Notes: a model not told the origin generated them from the letters alone. A stretch of 64,000 bases of DNA from Elusimicrobia bacterium GWA2_51_34 (GCA_001799565.1 MGTS01000014.1:62001-126000), one strand, 5' to 3'; positions 31,743 to 41,518 are shown, counted from the first letter of the stretch. Numbers and translations: made by a program.

Positions 31743-33146
31743 GTGGAAGATGAGAAATTAGTTTTTACTCCAGAAGAGCTTGGCGTCAATATGGCGCAAT
31801 CCGAATTCCGGGATTGGCCGGCCCGCTTAAAGTTATTCCGGGAACAATTAAATATTGAAAAAGACACGCGGTCACATGAGCGGGCTTTTGAAATAGAGGC
31901 CGCGATATATATTTCCCATGAAGGGGTCTTTTCATTACGGGCAAACCGGAAATTCGGGTTTGGTGAAACTGAATTGCAACAGTTCGTTCAAGGCTTTTAC
32001 GGGGCCATGGCGGAGCTTTTGGCCGGGCACGGATGGAAGGTAGAGGATCTGGGCAGCTGGGAACAAATCCGGGATGAGCGTTTCCGTGAATACCTTGATT
32101 TGACGGCTGATTTAACGGCAGGCGGCGATAAGTCCGCTCCGGGCGTTAAATTGGGGCGCGCTTTCATAACACACGCTCTTCCAACGTTAAAGCCGTCAGA
32201 TGCCGAAATGCTGATTTTAGGCGACGCCATAAATTTTCACGCGGCGTATCACATCGCCGAGTTTACAAAAGAAATGCAGGAAATAATGGCTGCCGGAAAG
32301 AAATTGTTATGGCAAAATAATGAGACCCCGGACGGGCCCGTAACCGCGGGGTTTAACGAACGTTTCCTCGCTTATGTAATAGACGCGCTTCCTTTCGTGG
32401 CGGTTTGTTACGCCTCTTTCAGTCTGCTGCTGAAAAAGGGGCTGCTCAGCTATTCCGTTCCGCTTGAATCCAAGTGGAAATTTTTGTGGATACTGGCGTA
32501 TCTGGTTTACGAAACCGTGCTGTCTTCCGGCGGGCGGGCCACCCTGGGGAAATTTATAATGGGCATCAGGGTTAAGGCCGCGGGCCGCGCCGGTTCAGGT
32601 CTGGAAGATCTTGGCTTTTTTAAGGCGTTATTGCGCTCACTCGCCTATTTCTTAAGCGCTTTCACGCTGAACCTGGGCTTTCTGCTGGCTTTGTTTACCC
32701 GCAATAAACGCGCCCTGCATGATTATATCGCCGGCAGCAGGGTGGTAAGCCTGCGCGAGCGGGGGGATGCGGCCAACGGTCTGATAATGGGCCTGTCCTG
32801 GGCGCTTATGGCGGTTTTTTGCTGGTCCTGGATAAACCAGTATGTGCTGAAAATGACGCCATTTGAGAAACGTCAGGTGATAACCGCCTACACAACTATT
32901 TCCAAGCTGGGCGTGCTTGAAAAAATTTATCTTAAGGAAAACGGGTACTATACGAACGACCTGAAGCGCCTGGCGGCTATTACCGGCAATGTTAAGGCCG
33001 TGCGCGCCGAACTGCTGAAAAATCTTGCGGATAATTCTCTTTCCATTGCAAGCGATGGCAGGGGCTATATTATTACCGCCAAGGCCCGGAACTGGCGCAA
33101 GACCGAAGTTCAAGTGACCTCTCCCCCCCCGCCGTCCGCGCCCTGA
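31743..33146 (+). CDS. RDD-domain membrane protein
   Basis: A 467-aa protein. Start chosen at GTG 31743 because AAGGAGGG lies 8 bp upstream and a perfect promoter lies at 31670-31698. The N-terminal 200 residues are soluble and unrecognised. Residues ~210-360 form an RDD domain: FNERFLAYVIDALP, then LGKFIMGIRV and RALHDYIAGSRVV, with three or four membrane helices. A further helix (LIMGLSWALMAVFCWSW) leads to a C-terminal region resembling pilin-type or periplasmic segments (AYTTISKLGVLEKIYLKENG, then YYTNDLKRLAAI). Function unknown; RDD proteins include ion antiporters. Ends before a strong terminator. Confidence 0.78.
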   Translation: MEDEKLVFTPEELGVNMAQSEFRDWPARLKLFREQLNIEKDTRSHERAFEIEAAIYISHEGVFSLRANRKFGFGETELQQFVQGFYGAMAELLAGHGWKVEDLGSWEQIRDERFREYLDLTADLTAGGDKSAPGVKLGRAFITHALPTLKPSDAEMLILGDAINFHAAYHIAEFTKEMQEIMAAGKKLLWQNNETPDGPVTAGFNERFLAYVIDALPFVAVCYASFSLLLKKGLLSYSVPLESKWKFLWILAYLVYETVLSSGGRATLGKFIMGIRVKAAGRAGSGLEDLGFFKALLRSLAYFLSAFTLNLGFLLALFTRNKRALHDYIAGSRVVSLRERGDAANGLIMGLSWALMAVFCWSWINQYVLKMTPFEKRQVITAYTTISKLGVLEKIYLKENGYYTNDLKRLAAITGNVKAVRAELLKNLADNSLSIASDGRGYIITAKARNWRKTEVQVTSPPPPSAP

Positions 33147-33165
33147 AACTTTCAACTGCACAGGC

Positions 33166-33195
33166 AAAAAACCCCGCCGGAAAGCGGGGTTTTTT
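33166..33195 (+). terminator. Intrinsic terminator after the RDD gene
   Basis: Stem AAAAAACCCCGC (33166-33177) and GCGGGGTTTTTT (33184-33195) with a 6-nt loop. Confidence 0.92.
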
Positions 33196-33282
33196 ATGGG
33201 TATCAACCCGAAAATTGCAGTTGAAGTCGGTTTTAATTGACAAGCTTGCTGATAAAAATATCCACAGCAATTTTCAGGTTAG

Positions 33283-33347
33283 GTGGCAGGCCGCAGGTGG
33301 CAGGTAACAGGAAAAGACTGCAACCTGAGACCTGATACCTGTAACCT
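33283..33347. repeat. Inverted array (family J)
   Basis: GGTGGCAGGCCGCAGGTGGC and GGTAACAGG words face CAACCTGAGACCTGATACCT words, immediately after the RDD gene and before the DksA-like stop. Confidence 0.7.
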
Positions 33348-33373
33348 CTCGAATTCCAGCTGAGGAATTCGAG

Positions 33374-33838
33374 TTAACGCGTGCGCTGTTTTTCCGAGCC
33401 GGTCTGGCAGACCAGACAATATCTGGCTGAGGGCAGGGCTTTTACGCGTTTTTTTTCTATCGGCTGCTTGCAATGCTCGCAGACGCCGTATGTGCCGTTT
33501 TCTATTTTGCGCAAGGCAGCTTCTATATCTCCCAGATCCGTCATTTCGCTGTCTGAAAGCTCAAAAAGTATTTCTTTTTCAAGGCTTTGGGACGCCTGGT
33601 CTATGGCGTCTCCCACTTCAGTTTCAGGCAGATCCAGTTTTTTCTTTTCCTCCATGGTCTTTGAAATGGAGTCTTTCATTTTCCCAAGCAGGAGAGCGGC
33701 GCTTCCCACCTCCGTTTTGGAAAGAAAAACCGGGCTTTTCCGGGCGATTTTAACGGCCGCCTTTTTAACCAGGCGGTTAGCGGTTTTTTTAGTTCGTTTA
33801 ACGGGCTTTTTAGCTGCTTTTTTTGCGGTCTTTTTCAT
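33374..33838 (-). CDS. DksA/TraR zinc-finger protein with histone-like N-terminus
   Basis: A 154-aa protein. The C-terminal half is a DksA/TraR domain: coiled-coil segment, then ENGTYGVCEHCKQPI and ARYCLVCQ forming the four-cysteine zinc site. The first 35 residues are a Lys/Ala-rich tail (KKTAKKAAKKPVKRTKKTAN) like bacterial histone H1-type or AlgP/Hc1 tails. DksA proteins bind RNA polymerase; the basic tail could tether this one to DNA, which is inference. Stands alone between repeat arrays. Confidence 0.85.
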   Translation of the reverse strand: MKKTAKKAAKKPVKRTKKTANRLVKKAAVKIARKSPVFLSKTEVGSAALLLGKMKDSISKTMEEKKKLDLPETEVGDAIDQASQSLEKEILFELSDSEMTDLGDIEAALRKIENGTYGVCEHCKQPIEKKRVKALPSARYCLVCQTGSEKQRTR

Positions 33839-33972
33839 ATTTATATTTATGCTCCTGGTGAACAGATACTTAGATGACGTACAAAAGCTTTCATCCTTTT
33901 AGCGGGCGCGGTTAGTTTTTAAGGTTATAGAATTTATAATATTCAGCTCTGGATGTCAAATACAAAAAAAGT

Positions 33973-34041
33973 TTTGAGAGTTATGGAGTTCAGGCGGCCG
34001 GGAACTCTTTAACTCTTCAGAACTTTCTAACTCTCAAACTC
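33973..34041. repeat. Inverted array (family K)
   Basis: GTTTTGAGAGTTATGGAGTT faces AACTCTTTAACTCTTCAGAA and CTAACTCTCAAACTC, between the DksA-like and PorV-like genes. Confidence 0.7.
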
Positions 34042-34044
34042 CGG

Positions 34045-35100
34045 TTATTTTAAAGATATCCCTTTCATCTTGGTGAAGATTGAACGGTCCCTGCGCTCGA
34101 ATATGGGGCTGCGGAAAGGGAAGTCAAAGGTAAGCGATATTCTATGCGTGCTGCCAAGCTCCCCCATGGGCACGAAGGCATAGTCAAGCGAGAAAAAATG
34201 CAGCGTGGCGCCCACGCCCGCGGAAAATCCGCTAAGGCCGTCCGTGATGCGCTGGGTGTTAAGTCCGGCGCGTACGCACAGGCGGGTCAGTTCGTTAGGC
34301 TGGGAGGCAAGTTCCGCGCCAAAAAGGAAATTAGGTTTATTCTGTTTTGGGAACAGCACATCGGTAGTAAAAAGCATATTGCGGAAGGGGTTTATCGCGG
34401 CGCCCAGTTTCGCCGTAAGAGGAAGCGGGTTTGATTCCTGATCGTAGCGCATTCCCTGGCCGAAATTCGTTACTGTAACCGCCAGACGGTAGGGGATGTT
34501 AGTGAAATTGTATGTCATCAATCCGAAATCTCCGGCGAAGCTTTTAGCGGAGTCCACTATTTTTGAGTTTATGTACTTGACCGAAACGCCCATGGAAACA
34601 TCCATGTCTCTGTCTGAAAACTCAAGTATGGCCTTGCTGTAAGAAAGCGTGAACACCTGGTCCTTCGGGGAGAAGGTGCCGAGCTTATTGCTGTCTATGT
34701 CGGTATGGTCAATGGTGCCTATATCGGTAAACAGCGCCGATACGCCGATCACCGAATCGTAAGAAAGACGCTGCGCGTAGGCCGCGTACTGGTAGTTGAT
34801 ATCGGCCACATACTGGGTACGCATGAAAACTGCTGAAAGCTTCGGTATCTGCACCAGTCCCGCCGGGTTCCAGTATATGGCGGACGCTTCTTCGCTGACG
34901 GCGGAATAAGCGCCTCCCATGGCCGAGGCTCTCGCCCCGACGGGAAGGTTAAGAAAATCGGCGCTGGAGGTTCCGGCCGCTTTTGAGGAGAAAGCGGCGT
35001 CTTCGGATTTAGACAAAACTTCCGGCGGGGAGATGAGGACGGCCATAGCGGCAATTATCAGCGCCGCTGTTTTTAATTTTTTGCCGGTTGAGCTTCTCAT
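34045..35100 (-). CDS. PorV/PorQ-family outer-membrane beta-barrel protein
   Basis: A 351-aa protein with signal peptide and the PorV/UPF0164 opening motif FLNLPVGARASAMGGAYSAV and IYWNPAGL, then alternating amphipathic strands typical of a 14-stranded FadL-like barrel. PorV is the shuttle of the type IX secretion system in Bacteroidetes; relatives in other phyla often neighbour large surface proteins. Here the next gene upstream encodes a 1825-aa protein with a type-IX-like C-terminus, 76 bp away, so a functional link is plausible but unproven. Confidence 0.82.
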   Translation of the reverse strand: MRSSTGKKLKTAALIIAAMAVLISPPEVLSKSEDAAFSSKAAGTSSADFLNLPVGARASAMGGAYSAVSEEASAIYWNPAGLVQIPKLSAVFMRTQYVADINYQYAAYAQRLSYDSVIGVSALFTDIGTIDHTDIDSNKLGTFSPKDQVFTLSYSKAILEFSDRDMDVSMGVSVKYINSKIVDSAKSFAGDFGLMTYNFTNIPYRLAVTVTNFGQGMRYDQESNPLPLTAKLGAAINPFRNMLFTTDVLFPKQNKPNFLFGAELASQPNELTRLCVRAGLNTQRITDGLSGFSAGVGATLHFFSLDYAFVPMGELGSTHRISLTFDFPFRSPIFERRDRSIFTKMKGISLK

Positions 35101-35136
35101 ATATAGATCCGTCCGCCGCTTTCTTTCCTGAATCCT

Positions 35137-35169
35137 GATACTCCTCTACCCTAAACCCTCTCCCCTCTA
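35137..35169. repeat. Short array (family L)
   Basis: CTCTACCCTAAACCCTCTCC and CTCTACCC words in the 76-bp gap between two genes. Similar words at 53924-53946. Confidence 0.5.
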
Positions 35170-35176
35170 CCCTTGT

Positions 35177-38100
35177 TTACCTTTCCACCGCTATTTTTAT
35201 AATTTTCTTTCCGGCGCTGGAATCTATCGCCGCGAGATAAATTCCGCTCGCGGAGCGCATGCCCGATTTGTTCGCGACAGGCCAGACCAGGTTGCCGTCG
35301 GCCCCGGCCGCGCCTTCCCAAATCTTGTCGCCGGAAAGGGTATAAATCCTGATTTTGGAAAAAGCCGGCATGTTTATTATGTGCACAACCGGCGGCTGTC
35401 TGTTGACATAGATGGGGTTCGGGTAAACACGTACATTGCCCAGGTTTGCGGCGGCGGTGCTTAACATCAGCTGGAAAGTGCTGAAGTGATCAAGTGTGGC
35501 GGTTATGGTCCTCGGGTTTGTGTTATTGCTGATGATGGTTTCCAGCGGCAGGCATTGCCCCGTACGCGCGTTATAGCGGCCCATTACGAGCCTTGCGCGG
35601 TTAGCGTCTATTCCGGCGTTGGATTCGGCGCTGCTGTAGGAGAAATTGATCGTGACAGGCGCCTGCGGCTGGGCGTTGCCTTGCGTAAATATTTCAAATT
35701 CAATAGGTTTTCCTCCCGCAAGCCAGTTGCATAAATTGGTTCCGCTGGACGAAAAAGAGGAAATAGCTATTTGGGTGGCTCCGGCAAAAGAGGCTGCCGG
35801 CACGCTCAGTGATATCTCCCGGCCGGAGGGCAGGACTCCATGAATAACCGTGTCTTTTGCGGGATCGCTGAGCCCGCCGATGGAGCCTGCCGGCGCGTTG
35901 CCGGGGCCCGATAAAGTCAGCACATTGGGAGTGCTCATGCTGTCGGCTGTTTCTATCAAACCGTCCAGGGTTATGTTCTGGGCGTCGCTGTTTTTGGGGT
36001 CGCCGTTGCGGGCCGTTACTTTAAAATCATATGTGGTCTGGGTCAGCAGGCCGGTTATCGCGTATGTATTGCCCGTGAAATGATACGGAATTGACGGGGA
36101 TATGTAACCGAATGAAATATAAGTTGACACTGAAACAAAAGAGTCGGTGGAGCCTACAAGTTCATATATGGTTTCCGGCGAATTATCCAGGGCGCTCCAG
36201 TTTATGGTGACGCCTGACATGGAAATTGAAGACGGATACGGCTGGTCCGGAGGCCGGGCCCTTGTGTATACTGAGCCCAGGTTCAGCGGAGCGGCCGCCT
36301 TAGTATCTCCATTATAGGCGGTTACCTTTGCGTAATACCTGTAGTTCGGCAGCAGGCCGGTGTAAAGCGCTGTGCTGCCGGTAACGTGCGTTACGGAAGA
36401 GCCGGTAAAATCGCTTTTCAACGAGAGCGCCACTTCGTAGACAGTCATGGATGAATTACCGTTGGTTACCCAGTTTGCGGTAAGTCTGTCCACGCCTATG
36501 GCGGTAAAAGCGTTGGCAGCGGGAAGGGGCGTGACAGCTTTGGTGTATACACTTCCTGAACAGGAGAAAGGGCCGCTGATCCAGTTGTCGATGGGACTAA
36601 GAATATGCTTTTCCGCTCTTACGCACACCGAGTGCGCGGTATTGGTGGAAAGATCCGCCTGCGTGTAAGAGTTGCCGTAAATGGAAGAGCTTATAAGCAC
36701 GCCGTCAGTTCCCGTTGCCAGAGTGGCGTCATAAAGCGAGTAGGCGGTGGCGCCCACGGAGGCGTCCCATGACCAGAATAGATCCGACATGGTACGGGCG
36801 CTGCCCTGCAGGTTTGAAATATTACCCACTGTTGTGGTGCTGGCCAGTGCGCTGAAACCGGTGGTCAGGCCGGCGCTGTTCATCGCCCTGACCCTGAAGG
36901 AATAATTTTTATTTGGAGTCAGGGTGGTAATGACGGCGGAAGTACTCAGGTGAATATTTGAGAACGGGATTGGCGTTGAGATATTGGCCGAGTAAGCGAA
37001 CGGGAGTTCCCCGTCCGATTCTGACTGCTCGTAAACTGAAAGTTCGTACGGGGTTTTGGGAGAGTTTCCCGCGGGGCTCCAGGTGAGGTCGGCGGTTTCA
37101 AAACTTGCTGTTGTAACCGTAAGGCCTGTAGGCACCGCGGCGTAAGTGTAGTAGGTGCCGCTGCGGCTGAGCGGTCCGTAACCGCCCAGATTATAAGCGC
37201 CGACGGCTATTGAGGCCGCGGTATTCGGAACAAGGCCGGTTTGAACGTAGGAGACCTGGGAAGCGGGTACGTAGGTAGCCGTGGCTATAAACAGATTGTT
37301 GCTTGACGAAAAAATAGCGTAGCCGTTAACCTCGCCCGCGATAGTGCCAGAATCCCAGGTCCAGGTAACGGAACTGTTAACCGCCGTGGCTAAAATATTT
37401 CCCGCAAGTCCTGTGGGCCTGGGAACTGTAACCTGTACCACGCGCCCGTTGGAATACTGTCCGTTCGCCGCGGTCCTGGCGTAATAATAGCCGTATGGTA
37501 TTGCCGCCGCGTTGGGCGGCAGCGTCACCGTTATGGAGGAAAGAGTATTTACCCAGGAAGGGTTGAGCTCAGTCGGGGTTGTAAAAGTTTTATAAATGCC
37601 GGTGGTCAGGTCTATAAGGAATCCGCTGGCGGCGTCCATGGCTTGTAAATAGACCCGCGGGTTGTGGAAAGATGAATTGGCGGATCCCGCTCCGCCGCCT
37701 GAAGCTTCGGTTATGCCGTGAAAATTAGTGGCGTCGCTAAGCAGGGTCATAGGCTGCCCTCTGCCCAGGTAGTCCACAAATCCCCATTTTCCGGTGGCCG
37801 AGTCCAGCGCGGCTGTTGAAACATGCGGATTTCTATTTTTAGGCTCCATGCCGTATATGTCGGGGCTGCTACCGGCAAAATAGACGGATTGTACGCTGTT
37901 TAAATATTGCGTTCCGTCCCAACCGCCTATTATGTACACATTGCCGTTAAGAGCCAGGACAGCGGTATGGTTTTGCCTGCTGACGGCGTTGCCGTATTCC
38001 CCCCATACGTCAAAATCCGTAGTGTACAGGTCGGCTTCCGAGCGGACGCTTCCCACCGTTTCGCCGCCGGTCAAAAGAATTTTCCCGTTGGTAAGCAATG

Positions 38101-40654
38101 TCGCCTTATGATTGGCGCGTTCATGTTCCATATCGCCGGATGTAACCCAGGCGCCGGTGTATGGCGGCTGCAGCAGTTCTGTTGATACCAGAGGGCCGCC
38201 GCCATTACTTCCGCCGGCGACTAGAACCCTGCCGTCCTTTAAAAGTATGGCGGTGTGGGAGTATCTCGCGGTGTTCATATCCGGGCTTGCGATAGCAGTC
38301 CAGTTCCGGGCGGCACTGTCGTATATCTCGGTGGTTTTTAGCGCCGGGCCGCTGATACCTCCGGTGACAAGCACATTGCCGTTGTTCAGCAGAGTGGCCG
38401 TGTGCTGCGAGCGGGTGGCGTTCATAGCGCCTACTGTCTGCCACGCGGCCGCGGTAGAGATAAATATCTCGGACGCGGTGTTGGAGGAGCCGCCGGCCAC
38501 AAGCACATTGCCGTCGGGCAGCAGGGTGGCGGTGTGATTCTGGCGAGTAACGGACATGCTTTGCGTAAGCCTGAATCTCTTTATATCCGGATAATAGATC
38601 TCGGCGGTCGCAACGGCGGCGTAGCCGGTAGTGCCGCCGGTAATCAGAACGGTTCCGTTGGGCAGCAGGGTGGCGGTGTGACGTGAGCGTTTTGAGGACA
38701 TGGAGCCGGTATAGTTCCATTCCGTAGACGTGGTTAAATAAAGTTCGCAGGAGTCGGACGTTCTTACTCCGTCCGAGCCGCCGCAGGTAAGAATGGAACC
38801 GTCCGGCAGAAGGGTGCTGGTGTGAGACACCCTGTTTTCCTGGAGCGGCTGCTCATCGGTCCAGCCGCCGTTTTGCGCCGGATCCGGCACCGGTATAACT
38901 ACATACCCGGTGGTGGAAGCGGTGAAGGTTTTTGCGCCGCAGTCCGTGCCTGGATCACTCTCGCAGTTCCTTCCGCCGATTATCAGTTCATCTCCGGCGG
39001 GAGTCACCATATACGTGTGGTTAAATAACGGCAACGCGGAATCGTAAGCGGGGTTTGTGGTATCCCAGGTGAAATTACTTGGGTTGAACCCGAGACTATT
39101 GGAGAAAATCATCTCTCTTATAACTATACTGGAGGTGGTAATATTGTAATCTGTTTCGTACTGCACGCTTACAGAGCTTACTGCGGTAGTTGAAAAGACA
39201 ACCGTGCCCACAGGGAGCAGCAGTTGAGTCTCACTTATAAAATCCCCCGCCGCGGCTCCGGGTATAAGAGTACCTACCGGCAGACCGTCCAGCGGCGCCG
39301 TACTGGCCGACATGTAAACTTCCACAGTTCCGTTGCTGCCAGGTGCGGCGGTATATGGAAAGGTGAAAGAGGGTATGATGGTGGGGAGAATGGTTTTAGA
39401 TAAGAAAGCGTCTCCGTCAACTACTCTGCCGTCAACCGGGCGGCTTAACTGCAAATTGAGCAGAAGATCTATGGTTGAAGTGGAAACCAGCGGGCATACC
39501 GTTTTATCATTGTAGTCCGGTCCCACGCACGAAGGAAGATCAACCCACAGAGTGCTGCCGGGTTCAACTTTTGCGGAACTGTCGAAGAATGTGGGGATTA
39601 TGTTCCCGTAGCCCCTGTCCACGGCCACTCTGCCGGAAGTCCCTAGAGCCGCTGCGTGAGAACTGGTGCGGTACGGCATTACAGAATATGAATTCCCGTT
39701 TATAGCAACTCTGACACCGCTGGAATCAAAAAACTCGGCGCCATCCAGATAGCCGTGGCTGCCGGCATTTTGAGCCGCTACGCCCGGAACATTGCGGTTG
39801 GCGTAATACCAGGCTTCTTCCGTGTTACTGTTAAAAAAGTTACCGGCATTGCGGCCGCCGGTTATCATTATTATACTTCCGCCGTTAAGCGTTGTTATTG
39901 CGTGATACGCCCTGCCCTGCAGAAGTCCGTCGTAGGCGCTATCCCAGCTGCCAGGGTCAGTGCCAGTGTTGTATATTTCGTTGCCGGCAAGATAGGTGAA
40001 GGTGGACTCCGCACTGTTCCACTGCATACCTCCGGAAATAAAGATGTTCCCTGAACTCAGGGAGGCGGCCGCGTGGTTCATCCTGGAGTTGGCCATGGAG
40101 GCGGCCGCCTTGAAGTACGGTGGAGCGACCGCTTTTACATTGAAAATTTCACAGGTGTTGGTTGTTACCGGGGGATAAGCGGCGGTGGTCTGGCCGCCGC
40201 AGATAAGGACACTGCCGGAGTTCGGGCCTTTGTTTATAAGAGTGGCTGTGTGCCCGCCGCGCGCCGACAGCATGTTGCTTCCCACGGCTGACCATGAATT
40301 GGTCCGGTTGTCAAAGAGGAACGCGGTGTCCAGCGGTGTTCCGCTATTAAATCCCCCCGCGATAAGTACCTGCCCGTCGCCAAAAACCGTGGCTGTGTGC
40401 GAGGAACGGCGTACTGTAGCGGCAACACCGGGCAGGGAAGCGGCCGACTCAAAAGCTGTTTTGGAGGTGATATATATTTCCGCGGTCTCAGTGGGTACGT
40501 TGCCGGAACCGGTGACGCCGCCTACCACCAGAAAATTTCCGTCCGGCAGAAGAGTGGTGGTGTGACTGTGCCTTCCTGTTGAAAGCGCCCGCGCCTGGGA
40601 TAAAGCGCCAAGCGACAGGATGGCCGCGATAAGTATGGTTTTTCCGAGATTCAT
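35177..40654 (-). CDS. Giant secreted Kelch/fibronectin-III protein with FlgD/type-IX-like C-terminus
   Basis: An 1825-aa protein from the ATG at 40654; the extension to 40687 begins with TTG and reads through a REP-like element. A signal peptide (GKTILIAAILSLGALSQARA) is followed by many galactose-oxidase/Kelch repeats (HTATLLPNGTVLITGG, NHTATLLPDGNVLVAGG, QHTATLLNNGNVLVTGG and others) over about residues 25-950, then four or more FN3 domains (~1100-1590), a beta-rich region and a C-terminal domain beginning VRVYPNPI and ending in SGIYLAAIDSSAGKKIIKIA, typical of FlgD-Ig/type IX sorting domains. Likely surface-attached or secreted, role in adhesion or polysaccharide binding unknown. Repeats make it prone to length variation. 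Confidence 0.85.
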   Translation of the reverse strand: MNLGKTILIAAILSLGALSQARALSTGRHSHTTTLLPDGNFLVVGGVTGSGNVPTETAEIYITSKTAFESAASLPGVAATVRRSSHTATVFGDGQVLIAGGFNSGTPLDTAFLFDNRTNSWSAVGSNMLSARGGHTATLINKGPNSGSVLICGGQTTAAYPPVTTNTCEIFNVKAVAPPYFKAAASMANSRMNHAAASLSSGNIFISGGMQWNSAESTFTYLAGNEIYNTGTDPGSWDSAYDGLLQGRAYHAITTLNGGSIIMITGGRNAGNFFNSNTEEAWYYANRNVPGVAAQNAGSHGYLDGAEFFDSSGVRVAINGNSYSVMPYRTSSHAAALGTSGRVAVDRGYGNIIPTFFDSSAKVEPGSTLWVDLPSCVGPDYNDKTVCPLVSTSTIDLLLNLQLSRPVDGRVVDGDAFLSKTILPTIIPSFTFPYTAAPGSNGTVEVYMSASTAPLDGLPVGTLIPGAAAGDFISETQLLLPVGTVVFSTTAVSSVSVQYETDYNITTSSIVIREMIFSNSLGFNPSNFTWDTTNPAYDSALPLFNHTYMVTPAGDELIIGGRNCESDPGTDCGAKTFTASTTGYVVIPVPDPAQNGGWTDEQPLQENRVSHTSTLLPDGSILTCGGSDGVRTSDSCELYLTTSTEWNYTGSMSSKRSRHTATLLPNGTVLITGGTTGYAAVATAEIYYPDIKRFRLTQSMSVTRQNHTATLLPDGNVLVAGGSSNTASEIFISTAAAWQTVGAMNATRSQHTATLLNNGNVLVTGGISGPALKTTEIYDSAARNWTAIASPDMNTARYSHTAILLKDGRVLVAGGSNGGGPLVSTELLQPPYTGAWVTSGDMEHERANHKATLLTNGKILLTGGETVGSVRSEADLYTTDFDVWGEYGNAVSRQNHTAVLALNGNVYIIGGWDGTQYLNSVQSVYFAGSSPDIYGMEPKNRNPHVSTAALDSATGKWGFVDYLGRGQPMTLLSDATNFHGITEASGGGAGSANSSFHNPRVYLQAMDAASGFLIDLTTGIYKTFTTPTELNPSWVNTLSSITVTLPPNAAAIPYGYYYARTAANGQYSNGRVVQVTVPRPTGLAGNILATAVNSSVTWTWDSGTIAGEVNGYAIFSSSNNLFIATATYVPASQVSYVQTGLVPNTAASIAVGAYNLGGYGPLSRSGTYYTYAAVPTGLTVTTASFETADLTWSPAGNSPKTPYELSVYEQSESDGELPFAYSANISTPIPFSNIHLSTSAVITTLTPNKNYSFRVRAMNSAGLTTGFSALASTTTVGNISNLQGSARTMSDLFWSWDASVGATAYSLYDATLATGTDGVLISSSIYGNSYTQADLSTNTAHSVCVRAEKHILSPIDNWISGPFSCSGSVYTKAVTPLPAANAFTAIGVDRLTANWVTNGNSSMTVYEVALSLKSDFTGSSVTHVTGSTALYTGLLPNYRYYAKVTAYNGDTKAAAPLNLGSVYTRARPPDQPYPSSISMSGVTINWSALDNSPETIYELVGSTDSFVSVSTYISFGYISPSIPYHFTGNTYAITGLLTQTTYDFKVTARNGDPKNSDAQNITLDGLIETADSMSTPNVLTLSGPGNAPAGSIGGLSDPAKDTVIHGVLPSGREISLSVPAASFAGATQIAISSFSSSGTNLCNWLAGGKPIEFEIFTQGNAQPQAPVTINFSYSSAESNAGIDANRARLVMGRYNARTGQCLPLETIISNNTNPRTITATLDHFSTFQLMLSTAAANLGNVRVYPNPIYVNRQPPVVHIINMPAFSKIRIYTLSGDKIWEGAAGADGNLVWPVANKSGMRSASGIYLAAIDSSAGKKIIKIAVER

Positions 40655-40660
40655 ATTAAA

Positions 40661-40711
40661 GCCAATCCTCTGGAGACGCCGTTTCAAAAGCCTATGGCCA
40701 TTAAACGGCCT
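40661..40711 (+). repeat. REP-like palindrome (family Q), copy 3
   Basis: GCCAATCCTCTGGAGACGCC, then stem GCCGTTT/AAACGGC with inner GCC-TAT-GGC. It lies in the 5' region of the giant gene, and the candidate ribosome-binding site AGAGGA falls inside it. Confidence 0.75.
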
Positions 40712-40896
40712 GAAATATTGTAAACTTTTGATGTTACAAGTTTGTTAAATCGGTTTTACAACTTTCCCCAACAGGCTGGATTTTGGGGTTTAAGATCCCA
40801 GATTTCAATACTCAAGAATTGAAGACTTAAAGCTTAGAAATTGATATTTTGGATTCTTTTCTCCGGTAGAGGCATCCGCTAATCCAGCGGACGTCC

Positions 40897-40952
40897 GTCC
40901 GCCACTACTGCGTTGGCGGACAAGTTGCCCGCCGGTGCTGTGTGGCGGGCAA
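40897..40952. repeat. Two adjacent hairpins
   Basis: GTCCGCC/GGCGGAC (40897-40903 and 40915-40921) and TTGCCCGCC/GGCGGGCAA (40925-40933 and 40944-40952), in the 287-bp gap before the giant gene. The first shares the TCCGCC–GGCGGA core found in other repeats of this window. No other feature is seen in the gap besides a REP copy. Confidence 0.65.
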
Positions 40953-40974
40953 TTCTCTTTTTATCTCCGACCGC

Positions 40975-41481
40975 TTACTTTACCTCAACTATGGACTCGC
41001 CTACCGCCGTTTTCGGCTTGCCGGGATCTAAGATCTTTTTGCCGTCCACAGTGAAATGGTAAATATAATTGCCGGGCAGGATATAAACCTCCGCCTTCCA
41101 TAACCCGTTTTTTCTGGCCATTTTCACCTCTTTCCAGCTGGTGAAACTGCCGGCTATGAAAACGGATCTGGCGGAGGCGTTCTTATACTCAAAATGAGTT
41201 TTGACAGCCTTAACTTTTTGCGGTTCTTCTTTAACCTGCGGCATGGCCCCGCCACCCGCTCGCTCCGCGTCGGCGGGCTCTTTTGGTTCCGAAGCAGGCG
41301 GCAGGGGGGCTTGCGCTTCAGTGACGATTTCAGGCGCTGGTAAGGGGACCGACCGCCCTATTTCAAGCGTATCTTTGGCGAAATGCAGTATGAGGTGGTT
41401 ATAGATAGTGTAGCCGCTAAAAGCGGCGGCGCAGAAGCTTACAAGCGCGGCAAAAGCCCAGAAAGTTTTGGATTTATTCAT
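40975..41481 (-). CDS. Membrane-anchored CBM48 (glycogen-binding) domain protein
   Basis: A 168-aa protein: N-terminal membrane helix (FWAFAALVSFCAAAFSGYTIY), a Pro/Glu/Ala linker and a C-terminal CBM48/AMPK-beta-type domain (FEYKNASARSVFIAGSFTSW, then YILPGNYIYHFTVDGKKI). The conserved Trp and GNYIYHF pattern fit alpha-glucan binding, but many such stand-alone domains have unknown ligands. Downstream of the tRNA-Gly gene in the same direction. Confidence 0.8.
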   Translation of the reverse strand: MNKSKTFWAFAALVSFCAAAFSGYTIYNHLILHFAKDTLEIGRSVPLPAPEIVTEAQAPLPPASEPKEPADAERAGGGAMPQVKEEPQKVKAVKTHFEYKNASARSVFIAGSFTSWKEVKMARKNGLWKAEVYILPGNYIYHFTVDGKKILDPGKPKTAVGESIVEVK

Positions 41482-41518
41482 AAAGTAAATTGCCTTCTAC
41501 TGCCATATCTGAAAACTG

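Noticed and set aside
34045-40654. Complete type IX secretion locus
   Set aside because: Only PorV-like and cargo-like genes are present; no SprA, PorK, PorL, PorM or PorN.
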